Shown here in pieces: positions 1-7,109 of a stretch of 10,813 nucleotides of DNA. How positions within the stretch are numbered: position 1 is the first letter of the stretch; the number at the start of each line of letters is the position of its first letter. Below the pieces are notes generated by a model. That model was not told where the DNA came from, did no database searches, and worked only from the letters and a program-made list of their open reading frames with translations. Made by a program: the position numbers and the translations under genes. Origin of the DNA: Goniomonas avonlea (taxonomy: Eukaryota > Cryptophyceae > Goniomonadida > Goniomonadaceae); assembly GCA_003573635.1 (NCBI GenBank), contig QUTJ01031308.1, positions 1-10,813 on the forward strand. Reading direction: 5' to 3'.

Positions 1-185
1 TAGAAATATCTATCAACTGGCACGTGCGGTATAATCGTTTGATTAGGCTGGTTCCGGTTTGATTACGGCTGGTACGCAGGAAGTAGGCACTAGGCTACGG
101 AGCGCGTGCGGACACGTTGGTGAAATTCGGCAGGTTGGCAATTTTAGGCATGTGTTGTCAGAGGGGCGGAATAGCATGGTACATA

Positions 186-293
186 AGGGAGGGAGGGAGG
201 AAGGGAGAGGGAGAGAGAGAGCGAGGGAGAGAGAGGGAGGGAGGGAGAGAGAGTTAGAGAGAGGCGGGAGAGAGAGCGTGAGAGAGATTATTC
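186..293. repeat. Purine-rich low-complexity tract (GGGA/GAGA)
   Basis: Almost every base is A or G, built from GGGA, GGAA and GAGAGA units. The start contains four runs of three G separated by short A/G spacers (GGGAGGGAGGGAGGAAGGG), so a G-quadruplex on the plus strand or triplex DNA is possible. It lies in the left-edge intron of the MATE gene, where the sense strand reads as C/T. Confidence 0.9.
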
Positions 294-300
294 AAGCCGC

Positions 301-405
301 CTGGTGCCCCCTAGTCGAGTACGATATCGTACCAGTACGACGTTTTGTTTCAGTGGATAATTTTCCTATGGAGTACTAGTACGACGCTCGACTAGGAGGC
401 ACTAG
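301..405. repeat. 105-bp element with 19-bp terminal inverted repeats
   Basis: The left arm (301-319, CTGGTGCCCCCTAGTCGAG) and the reverse complement of the right arm (387-405) match at 17 of 19 bases. Inside are a perfect 14-bp palindrome GTACGATATCGTAC (319-332) and two direct copies of AGTACGACG (334-342 and 378-386). No clear target-site duplication flanks it. The size and ends suit a tiny MITE-like element or an extended hairpin. There is no coding capacity. Confidence 0.6.
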
Positions 406-496
406 TGTGAGAAAAAGCACAGCGTCAAGCGACAAACGGGCAACCAATGAAGCCAGCAAGAGCAAGACCGGGACAACGGCTGGAGGACAGACCCAC

Positions 497-3207
497 CCAA
501 GGGGGACCATGAAGGTCACCGTCAAAATGTTGAACAGCACTGTCTGCGTTGCGGATTCCGTCTGCGGACATGCGTCAGGCGAAGCGCAAGCCACGGGCAC
601 AGGCTGTGTACCTGCCCGGGCAGCTCACATCGTGTTCCCACGTTGGCAGATACTGTTCCCACATCATGGTCGGAACAATATCTGCCTTGTCTCGCCAAGC
701 TCTCTGCATGGCGCACGCACACGCGCACGCGCACGGTGAGTGGGAGCAAGCTCGAGAAACCTATCATTCCAGCAGCGTGACCACACGCGGTGGAGAACGG
801 TCGGTCGTCTTTATCGGCGTATATGCCGATAAGTTGGCCTCGATCACTGAGTGAAGGTACACGGGAGTGTTGTGATGCCGGTGGAGCTATGTGAACTGAG
901 CGTGTGAAGGGACACAGGAGTGTCCGATGATGCTGGTGGAGCTACGTGGCGGTACACGGGAGTGTTCTGGTGAAGCTATGTGAACTGGGTGCGTGAAGGC
1001 ACACGGGGGTGGAGGCTATGCGATCTGAGTGTGTGTACACGGGAGTGTTCTAGCGTCGCACTGCCAGGAACGGTGAGGCGCAGGTCACAACGAAGCTACC
1101 TCCAGACCCTGACACTATCACATAGAGGGCTTCGGTACTCCAATCAACGACTGGTCAGCGAGGCCGGCAAGGTAAAAGTTGCCTCTCCAGACAGGGAACG
1201 CGAGCGCAGACCATCTTAGACTGGTTCCACACGTTTTGTAATCAATTGAGATTCCGATCATTATCCGCTTGTAATCAATGACTAGAACATCTGTTCAAAC
1301 TATGTAACCAGTTTGAGCTGTCGCGCCCCTGTAGCACACGGAGGTGTTCCAAACATCCCCATCCTCTTCGTGGTCGCTCTCGAACACCCGAAGTAAGCCC
1401 CCACGCTCGCGTACCTGGCCCATCCGGGCAGCCATCAGTGTGACGAACTCAAAACCCCACCACTCCAGGCAGAGCATCGCACTGCCAGGCACGGCAAGGC
1501 GAAGGTAAGGCCCGAGACCACTGCGACACTGTGTCAGAGCACTGTGCACACGCAGTGGCAGGGGTCTCGCACCCTCACACTCAGCCTCTGTCTCTGTTCT
1601 CTCTACCACCAGTGGGCGATGGAGAGCAGTGTTCGCCACAGTTCAACGGACCTGAAACACTCTCGGCCCCATCCGAACCAGGTCTTCTCATGCAGGCGGA
1701 AATACTTGATCCATGCTGCAAGGGTCGAGGTGAATGCTAGGACTCAAGAACGGCGGATGCTTGGGACTGCGGATATTTGCCGATACGTTGCGGATATTTG
1801 GCGATACGTTGCGGATATGTATCGGATATGCTGCGGATATGTCGCGGATATGTTACAGATATGTTACGGATATGTTGCGGATCCGGATATATTGCGAGAA
1901 ATTGCGGATACGGAGAGATGGCGGATAAGGAGAGAATCGCCCCGAGGTTTGGGCTCAGCACCGTACACTGCGAACGCTGTAGCCACCGGAAGCCGCTCCT
2001 GCAATTGCTGGGTCCGCAGGAGCGAGCGTGGGTGATAGTAAAGTGGAGCGAGTTTGTGCTGTTTGTTGGTCGCATTGCCAAGTGCGCTCTCCCCACCACG
2101 AAGCATCCTGAGCACTCTATGCACCACGAAGAATCCCGAGCCTCTACGCACCAAGAAGGATCCCGAGCAGGACCCAGTTGGTGATCGCCATTGCGATAGC
2201 TGCTCCGTGGAACCCCAAGTCCGCAACAAAGATGAGGAGGTAGAGGGTGATGGCGTGCTGGATGTTAGTGAGAGCAGAGGCCCACGTGACACACCACATC
2301 TGGCCCTGGATTGATGAAATCACTTGTTGGTTCGCCGCGAAACCAAAGGTGGGCGGACCTGTGTCTGCATATATTTCTGCACCATCTGGAAAACTCCGAA
2401 TGGCCAAAGACCGAGAGAGACCCACCGGGCATAAATACCCGCCAGCCCGGCAATATCCTGGAACAGAATCAAACGGGGTGCTCATGGCACACACAGCACA
2501 ACCCACCTCATTGACACCGACAAGAACCAAAAATTGGGGGAGAAACCACCAGAGGACGCATATTGGAATGCACGCAATCGTACTTATAACAATTGCACGC
2601 TGAAGAATGGTGCCGCACCTGTCAAAGTGTCACACAAGATGCAGCAACAAAAGGGGATTACATAGGAAAATTGTGCGCGCCGAACGCCTGGGCACCAAGT
2701 GTCTCTACACCGGAGCTGAGCCCCACAAGCACCGAGAACCTGCGTCCAAAAGCGGTGTTATTTCGGAACTTAAACAGAGCGCCACTCACCCAGTCACATT
2801 CACGGTGAACGCACCCATGCCTCCACCGGCCAGCTCCAGCTCTCCCAGATGTCCTAAAAACATTACGCACTGAAGACCAAGCGCCATCTGGGGAGTGCTT
2901 TAGTCCTCAAACCAATTGTGTTCACATTCTGACTTGGCACAAAAAATTGACCACAACTGATAGCCCAAGCCGGCACACATGCTTGAGCTCCGTTTTCACC
3001 TGTCCGAAACATGTTACAACGGAGCAAGATCTATGCTTGCCGCACCTCAGAGAGGCGACAGACGTTGCTCACTTCTCCCGAGGCAAGCACGCCATCGCCA
3101 TGATCATCCAAGGACCCATGTTCGACCGAAGTCGAAGAAATCACTGTCAGCTCAGTTGATGAGAGCTTTTGCTGCTCCATCGCGTTTGACTCTGCAGCAG
3201 CAGGCAT
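497..3207 (-). CDS. MATE-family multidrug/organic cation antiporter, 10 exons, 3' end beyond left edge
   Basis: A multi-spanning membrane antiporter that would export organic cations or other small molecules in exchange for H+ or Na+. Exons on the minus strand: 3207-3046, 2999-2934, 2887-2790, 2739-2662, 2618-2507, 2457-2359, 2305-2152, 1715-1652, 1520-1415 and 561-497. All junctions use GT...AG and keep frame, giving 334 codons. Family motifs in order: VMFLGHLGELELAG (residues 84-97), VETLGAQAFGA (120-130), GTILQRA (137-143), GAAIAM near the end of the first MATE domain, TWFGW, LCLEWWGFE (294-302), and ATQTVLFN...FMVPLG (317-334). The two glutamates of EWWGFE match the essential pair known in animal MATE1 (E273/E278). 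The start at 3207 is the first ATG after an in-frame TAA; ATG 3180 is an alternative nine codons in. About 130 residues of a normal ~470-residue MATE are missing and should lie left of position 1. No coding lesion is seen. Substrate is unknown. Confidence 0.9.
711..735. repeat. Alternating purine-pyrimidine (CA/CG) tract
   Basis: Twenty-five bases of strict purine-pyrimidine alternation composed of GC and AC steps, a sequence class prone to Z-DNA. It lies within MATE intron 9. Confidence 0.7.
811..832. repeat. Perfect 8-bp hairpin TTATCGGC / GCCGATAA
   Basis: Arms 811-818 and 825-832 are perfect reverse complements around a six-base loop (GTATAT). It sits just before the minisatellite in MATE intron 9. 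No function can be assigned. Confidence 0.6.
851..1050. repeat. Imperfect minisatellite, about 5 units of ~40-50 bp
   Basis: Units begin with GTGAAGG-ACACGGGAGTGT and often continue through GGTGGAGCTATGTGAACTGAG. Copies start near 851, 904, 951, 993 and 1031. They differ by substitutions and internal deletions. The array lies in MATE intron 9 and ends directly next to the degraded exon copy. Confidence 0.75.
1053..1085 (-). pseudogene. Degraded partial copy of MATE exon 9
   Basis: Positions 1053-1085 match 1474-1506, inside MATE exon 9, at 28 of 33 bases and in the same orientation. Read on the minus strand the copy gives LRLTVPGSATL beside the true LRLAVPGSAML. The match stops before the EWW motif, so the copy cannot replace the exon. 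It lies in intron 9, about 420 bp downstream of its source in the direction of transcription. Confidence 0.75.
1716..2151 (-). other. MATE intron 7 (436 bp)
   Basis: Donor TTG|GTGCGTAG and acceptor CCTTGCAG|CATGG. The junction gives ...LLGILL-A-WIKYFRLHEKTW, the expected link between the two MATE half-domains. Without splicing the frame stops at once (TAG within the donor). It contains the 11-bp tandem array at 1765-1928. Confidence 0.8.
1765..1928. repeat. Tandem 11-bp array, consensus GTTGCGGATAT
   Basis: About eleven adjacent units of 10-11 bp run from 1765 to about 1885, for example GTTGCGGATAT, GCTGCGGATAT, GTCGCGGATAT and GTTACGGATAT. A looser continuation carries GCGGATA to about 1928. 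The array is inside MATE intron 7. Overlapping ORFs through it, rich in repeated RYVADI/ICRYVA-type peptides, are by-products of the repeat. Confidence 0.85.
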
Positions 3208-3415
3208 CACGGCGGTCTGTCTTTACCTCGGGAAATGAGCGCACTCAGAGGCTCTGAGTGGCAATGGTGGCAAGTGCGGGAGGCGGACACGCACCACCAA
3301 AAGCGCCGATTCACAGCCGATCGGCGGAGATCATTATAATCACCTTATCCACATATGGACAGTGTGAAAGGTTCGCAGTGGACTTCGCACGTTCTCGCGC
3401 CTTGCCTGAAATCAA
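3208..3415. promoter_or_regulatory. Divergent intergenic region between the MATE and HIT4-like genes
   Basis: The two start codons (3207 on minus, 3416 on plus) face away from each other across 208 bp, so both promoters must overlap or share elements here. Visible features are a perfect 10-bp palindrome GCCGATCGGC (3316-3325) and an AT-rich CATTATAAT motif around 3331-3340, about 80 bases before the HIT4-like start. Assigning these as control elements is inference. Confidence 0.5.
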
Positions 3416-5507
3416 ATGTCCGCGTCTGATTCTGAACACGAGGAGCCGGCTAATTTGTGGAAGGAGGTGTTCTTGTGCGGCACAGAGTGGCACACGTTTC
3501 AAGATGTGCACGCTGTTGAGTGGGATTTTTCAAACCTGGTGCGAGCTCACCGAAAGCCGTGGAGGGCTCACCCGTTTCTGCAGGATAAGGAGCTGATCAG
3601 TGGGCAGTTTTCAAACCTCGATGAGAAAAGACTGCTCTATCTTTTTGGTGGCACTGAGCGTAAGTTGACATCGCGTTGGTGACACCCCATTGATCAGACT
3701 TTTTCTCGCAGCACAAATGGTGGATTACAAGGGTGAGAGCCGAGTGATTCCGATTCCTTTTATCGTCGTGGTGGACTCCACCTATCCTGTCCCAGAACAG
3801 CTTGGCATCAATGCTGTACAGGTTTTAAGCACACCTCGTATCTCCTCTCATCTCATCGCTGCCACAGATGACAGAGGAGTCAATCGTGCCAATGTCCCGG
3901 TTTAAGATGGGCTGGCATCCGCTCGAGGTCCCCAGGCAAGAGAAAGAGAGAGTCTAAACTTTGTCTGCATACTCAAACTGGCTATGACAGGGACGAGAAT
4001 GCACCCGTGCCAGAGCGGCCGAAGAAGCGGTCTCGCGCGGCAAAGAAGAAGCCTCAGGTGTTTGCCCTCAAGTGCTCTCAGCGAGGCTCCGCGTTGCGTC
4101 AGCTGAGCGAGGAGCGCCTTCACAAGTTTGATTATTGCATGCCGTGTATCCCCTTTTTCGATCTGTTTTGCCTTTTGTTTGGTTTGCTGTTCTCCTTGAC
4201 TGCGACAGACATCATGTTCCCGAAGAAGGCACTCGCGGAGCCCATTGACACAGCAGTCGAAATTATCTTAGTCGTTCCCGGGCGTACTGCCCCGTCAGTT
4301 TTCGAGTTTGACTGGTCCATGGATGATGTGGATGTAAGTTCCTTTGTTATTGCAAGATGCCCTCGTTCTCAACCTGGGCAGGACATGGTCGAGGAGAAGA
4401 TGACCGAGGAAGAACTTCCAGCGGTACGGGCGACAACTTTCAATGACCTCTGCCGTTGATCTGCTTTGGTTTCTGGTGTCCTTTTCTGGAACTTGTCCAT
4501 CCTCTCCAGATCACAGATGTGTTTTGCAGGACTTCAAGGCCACTCTGGAGAAGACCATTCGGGACACAGTCAATACTGTCAAGGCTGAGCGTCGTGCTGT
4601 GCGTCTTTCTTTAGAAACGACTGCTTCCTTTCTTTTTGGGCGGTTGAACGGTTCACAAGTGATCATCGGTCAGAGATGTCCGCAAGACCCTGTGTATTTT
4701 GATCAATACTCGTCATCGGATGCCCCCACCTGTTCAAAGGGTCCTATTCCTGACACGCTGTTGCAGGCCCGTGCACAGAAGAAGGCTGAGATTGAAGCGG
4801 TGAGTTTTTCTCGCCACACACTCTACCTAATCAAATTCAGCCGGGATTGAAGTTCGGGTACCGTACGGTAGAGGGATTGAAGTTGCGGTGTTTCCACACT
4901 GGATTGCAATTCAGACGGTATTGCAAGCGCGTGTGCCAAATTGAATAGGAGTGACGTGGCAGCGTGCGCTGTGTGGTGAACACGATAGCCTCCGGGTACC
5001 TAAGCGGACGGGTTATGAGATGACTATGAACCCGCTATGTCGATTTCATTCATACCTCATAGCTGACGAAAACTGGGACTCGACTTTTTTTGGGGGGGAT
5101 TCTGCATACGGAAGCTGTCCACTGACCGAGGCTCTGTACAACCCGGATGTCCCCTTCAGGCCTCGAATGTGCTTTGATATCGGTTCTCGGACGGAATTAT
5201 TCCATATTTCTAATCAGCAGACGGTTCGGCTGGTTCACGGATGGGATTGGACCTTGTTTAACTCTGCGTGCAGCTGCCCGCAGCACTGACCGAGGCTCTG
5301 GACAACCTGAAGGTCCATAAGTTTTACCCCTGCCAGAAGGACCCGGATGTCTCCGCCTTCAAGTGCGCTTGTTTTCTTTTCGTTTCTTGGCACACGGGAC
5401 CTTCCGATATTGAAATTCAATTTGACACCGCTCTCCCCCGCCTCTAACCTCCTCTCAGGTCTCGGTTTATCAACAGGTACTATGGCCAGGCGACCGAGGT
5501 CCATTAA
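3416..5507 (+). CDS. HIT4: HIT4-like (HEAT INTOLERANT 4 family) nuclear protein, 10 exons, complete
   Basis: In Arabidopsis, HIT4 is a nuclear protein needed for heat-induced loosening of chromocentres and release of gene silencing; the same role here is inference. Exons: 3416-3659, 3712-3821, 3868-3935, 3991-4145, 4209-4333, 4382-4423, 4530-4598, 4767-4799, 5274-5362 and 5459-5507, giving 327 residues plus TAA. Recalled family blocks appear in order: FLCGTEWHTFQDV near the N terminus; a TEPQMVDYKG block (80-89); IGINAVQ-type segment ending at 118; FALKCSQRGSAL (165-176); YCMPY (189-193); VFEFDW; a charged helix; HKFYP; and RFINRYYG (314-321). A basic stretch PKKRSRAAKKK (151-161) looks like a nuclear localisation signal. 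The start is the first ATG after an in-frame TGA at 3407. Nine introns are 46-474 bp; intron 3 seems to be GC-AG. The family name rests on memory of the plant sequence; the exon chain is well supported by frame. Confidence 0.8.
3936..3990 (+). other. Probable GC-AG intron (intron 3 of the HIT4-like gene)
   Basis: Exon 3 ends CCCAG and the donor reads GCAAGA, the usual form of a GC donor. The acceptor is TATGACAG|GG. No GT before the in-frame TAA has the phase needed to rejoin the reading frame of DENAPVPERPKK. The alternative, GT at 3928 with a weak acceptor at ...CCGAAG, would remove part of exon 4. Confidence 0.6.
4800..5273 (+). other. Long intron 8 of the HIT4-like gene (474 bp)
   Basis: Donor GCG|GTGAGT and acceptor GCGTGCAG|CTGCCC. 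Joining gives QKKAEIEA|LPAALTEALDNLKVHKFYP, with the spacing expected between the charged helix and the KFYP block. The intron holds a degraded copy of exon 9 (5121-5160), a 12-bp palindrome TACCGTACGGTA (4859-4870) and two copies of GGGATTGAAGTT (4844-4855 and 4872-4883). Confidence 0.7.
5121..5160 (+). pseudogene. Degraded, internally deleted copy of HIT4-like exon 9
   Basis: 5121-5143 matches 5285-5307 of the true exon at 22 of 23 bases (ACTGACCGAGGCTCT then TACAACC). It then jumps to a match with 5341-5363 (CCCGGATGTC...CTTCA). About 33 bases that code for the KVHKFYP region are missing, between short ACC repeats. It cannot supply the conserved block, so it is read as a relic inside intron 8. 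Confidence 0.75.
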
Positions 5508-5908
5508 AAGAATTACTGTCCTGGTAGCTGTTGCAACAGCGGACGGTGTCGGTGTGTTGCAATTGGAAGTAAACACCATTATCTCAGTCCAAACTCTGCA
5601 ACACCGACCTCCTCTCGACACGCAGGAAGGTGTGTGGGAGCAATGAATTAAATTATTTATTGGACAACAGGTGTTGACAAAACCGTGATTTAAAATCGAA
5701 AAAATCGATTACAAAATAATCAAGCAAACATTTTTTTCCCGACGATGCGATCCGCGACAATCAAAGGAAAGCCGTTGTTGGAAGATAGACTTTTATCTGT
5801 GCTCCATCCAGAGAGTTATAACAACAACTTGTTCACGCCCGCCCAGCTCTATCCGGGAAATCCGGGGCCCACAAATTCAAGCATGGCAACATTGTTGGCA
5901 AGGGCAAC
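5508..5908. other. Intergenic: HIT4-like 3' region and PI synthase 5' region
   Basis: No gene is supported here. ATTAAA at 5503-5508 (overlapping the HIT4-like stop) and at 5647-5652 are possible poly(A) signals. There is a perfect 14-bp palindrome GCTGTTGCAACAGC (5527-5540). A stem pairs GTCGGTGTGTTGCA (5548-5561) with TGCAACACCGAC (5597-5608), with a 2-nt bulge. From about 5640 to 5735 the DNA is AT-rich, which suits a promoter for the gene at 5909. Confidence 0.5.
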
Positions 5909-5912
5909 ATGA
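5883..5912 (+). CDS. Nine-codon upstream ORF overlapping the PI synthase start
   Basis: ATG at 5883 opens a short frame (MATLLARAT) that ends with TGA at 5910-5912. The stop overlaps the PI synthase ATG at 5909 as ATGA. If it lies in the mRNA leader, scanning ribosomes would meet it first. A role as a translational brake or reinitiation switch is inference. Confidence 0.4.
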   Translation: MATLLARAT

Positions 5913-6673
5913 TCATGACAACGAAGAAGAACATCCTGTTGTTTGTCCCAAATTTGATTGGGTATGCCCGTCTACTCTTCTTAGTTATCAGTATGGTATG
6001 CCATTCGTGTGGGTTCTCTGTTGCTGCGGCGTCGGTTTGGGGTTTGAGCTGCTCTCTGGACTTTTTCGATGGGATCCTTGCGAGGAAGCTCGACCAGTGC
6101 TCAAAGTTCGGTGAAGTTCTCGACGTTGTGATTGACAAGTATGCCATGGAGTAATTTTACAATTGATAACCCATTGGCAGTTTATCCCGTTCTGCGATGT
6201 GGTTTTGGGTTGCAGAGGAAGGGGGTCTTGTTGGCTTTGCTGCCGCTGCGTTATCCTCCATGGAGTGGATGGTGTTTGTCGCGACGCATGCTGGGTATGG
6301 TTTGTTTTTTGTTCTTGCCTGAGCTGTAACTCATTGAAGCATTGACAGAAGTTTTATTGCATCTGGCGACAATTGGAAGGATCTGTCCCAGCGACAGCCC
6401 AACGCCTTCCTGTCGTTGATGTTCTCGAATGGTTTCAAGAACCCCCTAGGATTTACTGCTGTTTCTGGACTCTTTGGTTTGCCAGTGTTCTTATATGTGC
6501 GGTCGCGGGCCGCTTGGTTTCTGGATCCTTTGGGCTCCGGTGGCGTCAGCGCCCTTGGGGCCTACCTGCTTCTCGGGAGGGCCTTGGCTGTTGCGGCAGA
6601 ATTGTGGCTGCTGGTTGGCCATGCCCAGGTCCTTCTTGAAGCTGATCAGAAGCCCCGAACAAAGGCTGGCTGA
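5909..6673 (+). CDS. PIS1: Phosphatidylinositol synthase (CDP-diacylglycerol:inositol 3-phosphatidyltransferase)
   Basis: Joins CDP-diacylglycerol and myo-inositol to make phosphatidylinositol and CMP, normally in the ER membrane. Exons 5909-6138, 6181-6294 and 6349-6673 join in frame to 222 residues, close to the usual 210-230. The family signature VPNLIGYAR is at 13-21. The CDP-alcohol phosphotransferase motif D-x2-DG-x2-AR-x8-G-x3-D-x3-D is complete: D51, D54, G55, A58, R59, G68, D72 and D76. Exon 2 begins after D76-N77 with LSRSAMWFW and continues to EWMVFVATHA. Exon 3 carries the remaining hydrophobic segments and a short basic tail. Introns are 42 bp (GTATGC...GGCAG) and 54 bp (GTATGG...GACAG). 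The in-frame TAA in intron 1 shows that splicing is required. The start at 5909 is chosen because the family begins close to this point and the earlier ATG at 5883 is in another frame. Confidence 0.93.
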
Positions 6674-6687
6674 AACTCCAGATTCAT

Positions 6688-6693
6688 TTTATT
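6688..6693 (-). terminator. Poly(A) signal AATAAA on the minus strand
   Basis: TTTATT on the plus strand reads AATAAA on the minus strand, about 53 bases past the TAA that ends the tentative minus-strand gene at 6746. It lies just beyond the PI synthase stop, so the two 3' ends converge and the transcripts probably overlap. Confidence 0.45.
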
Positions 6694-6745
6694 CACTCAA
6701 CATGGCGCCTTGAAGAGTCCATTGGTGCTCGAGCAGACGCTGTTA

Positions 6746-7109
6746 TTATTTACAGTCGCTTTCGAAGAGGCTCACTAGAATTGGAGTCAGCATTCTTTCA
6801 CTCTCGTGGTCTCGCACCAAGAGCCGCGCGCTCGACAGAAGGTGACCGCTGTCTTGACGGGCGAGAATCTTAGGCCCCTCTGTTCCTTCAGTGACTTGTG
6901 CTACCGGCGGTGTTATGCATCTCTTACAAGATGACACCGGTTGTTGCGTCGAAGTCCAGTCTGACGAACTCGCGAGTGTTGGAGTGTGTCGATTTTCCGA
7001 ACACAAATTGCTTTCCATACTCAAATAGCCCCCGTTGCCGATGCATGCTAGAGGACATGTGGAGTTGCACAGGTGGCACTGCAGGCCTGGAACCCTGATT
7101 GTCGCGCAT
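6746..7109 (-). CDS. Tentative small protein, unrecognised, probably two exons
   Basis: I do not recognise this product. On the minus strand the frame 7109-6924 encodes a stretch ending GKSTHSNTREFVRLDFDATTGVIL, then meets a stop inside a strong donor-like GTAAGA at 6927. A second frame down to TAA at 6746 encodes ARLLVRDHESERMLTPILV and ends FESDCK. The best frame-keeping join I found uses donor 6927 and acceptor AAGACAG at about 6849; other joins are possible. Support comes from the donor, the AATAAA downstream and the amino-acid texture. The FVRLDFD...G run recalls faintly the switch-I region of myosin motors, but the hallmark NxxSSRFGKF is absent. It could be a gene fragment. The true 5' end is uncertain. 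Confidence 0.3.

Larger units (their letters stand above)
1..496 (-). other. MATE intron 10 (open-ended, reaches left edge)
   Basis: After codon 334 the frame enters a GT donor at 496. No MATE-like sequence (the expected continuation resembles SxAASVRVGNxLG) could be found down to position 1, so the next exon is probably outside the window. The stretch holds a terminal-inverted-repeat element (301-405) and a long purine tract. In the sense of the MATE transcript that tract is a polypyrimidine run. Confidence 0.55.
562..1414 (-). other. MATE intron 9 (853 bp), repeat-rich
   Basis: Bounded by donor CAG|GTACGC at 1415/1414 and acceptor CCGCAG at 564-562. Joining exon 9 to exon 10 gives RMGQ|TESATQTVLFN, which has exactly the spacing expected of MATE proteins. 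The intron is about 17 times longer than the small introns of the gene. It contains an alternating purine-pyrimidine tract, a hairpin, a minisatellite and a degraded copy of exon 9. Confidence 0.75.

Noticed and set aside
59-379. 106-codon plus-strand frame rich in Arg/Glu
   Set aside because: It is translated mainly from the purine tract (GAGAGA gives RE/ER peptides) and has no other support.
851-1050. Possible CRISPR-like array
   Set aside because: Units are of unequal length, diverged throughout and lack conserved repeats separated by unique spacers; the context is a eukaryotic intron.
2036-2090. Plus-strand peptide KWSEFVLFVGRIAKC, which looks like a MATE segment
   Set aside because: It lies on the strand opposite the MATE gene and inside intron 7, with no neighbouring family motifs. 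Treated as coincidence.
1737-2292. Overlapping open frames with repeated tyrosine-rich peptides (ICRYVADI, PQRIGKYPQ)
   Set aside because: They are translations of the 11-bp tandem array inside MATE intron 7; every frame of such an array looks repetitive and open.
4951-5289. 112-codon plus-strand open frame containing LTEALYNPDVPF
   Set aside because: It lies almost wholly in intron 8 of the HIT4-like gene. The family-like part is the deleted copy of exon 9, and the frame stops just after the true exon begins.
5235-5621. 128-codon open frame on the minus strand
   Set aside because: It is antisense to exons 9 and 10 of the HIT4-like gene and contains no recognisable domain.
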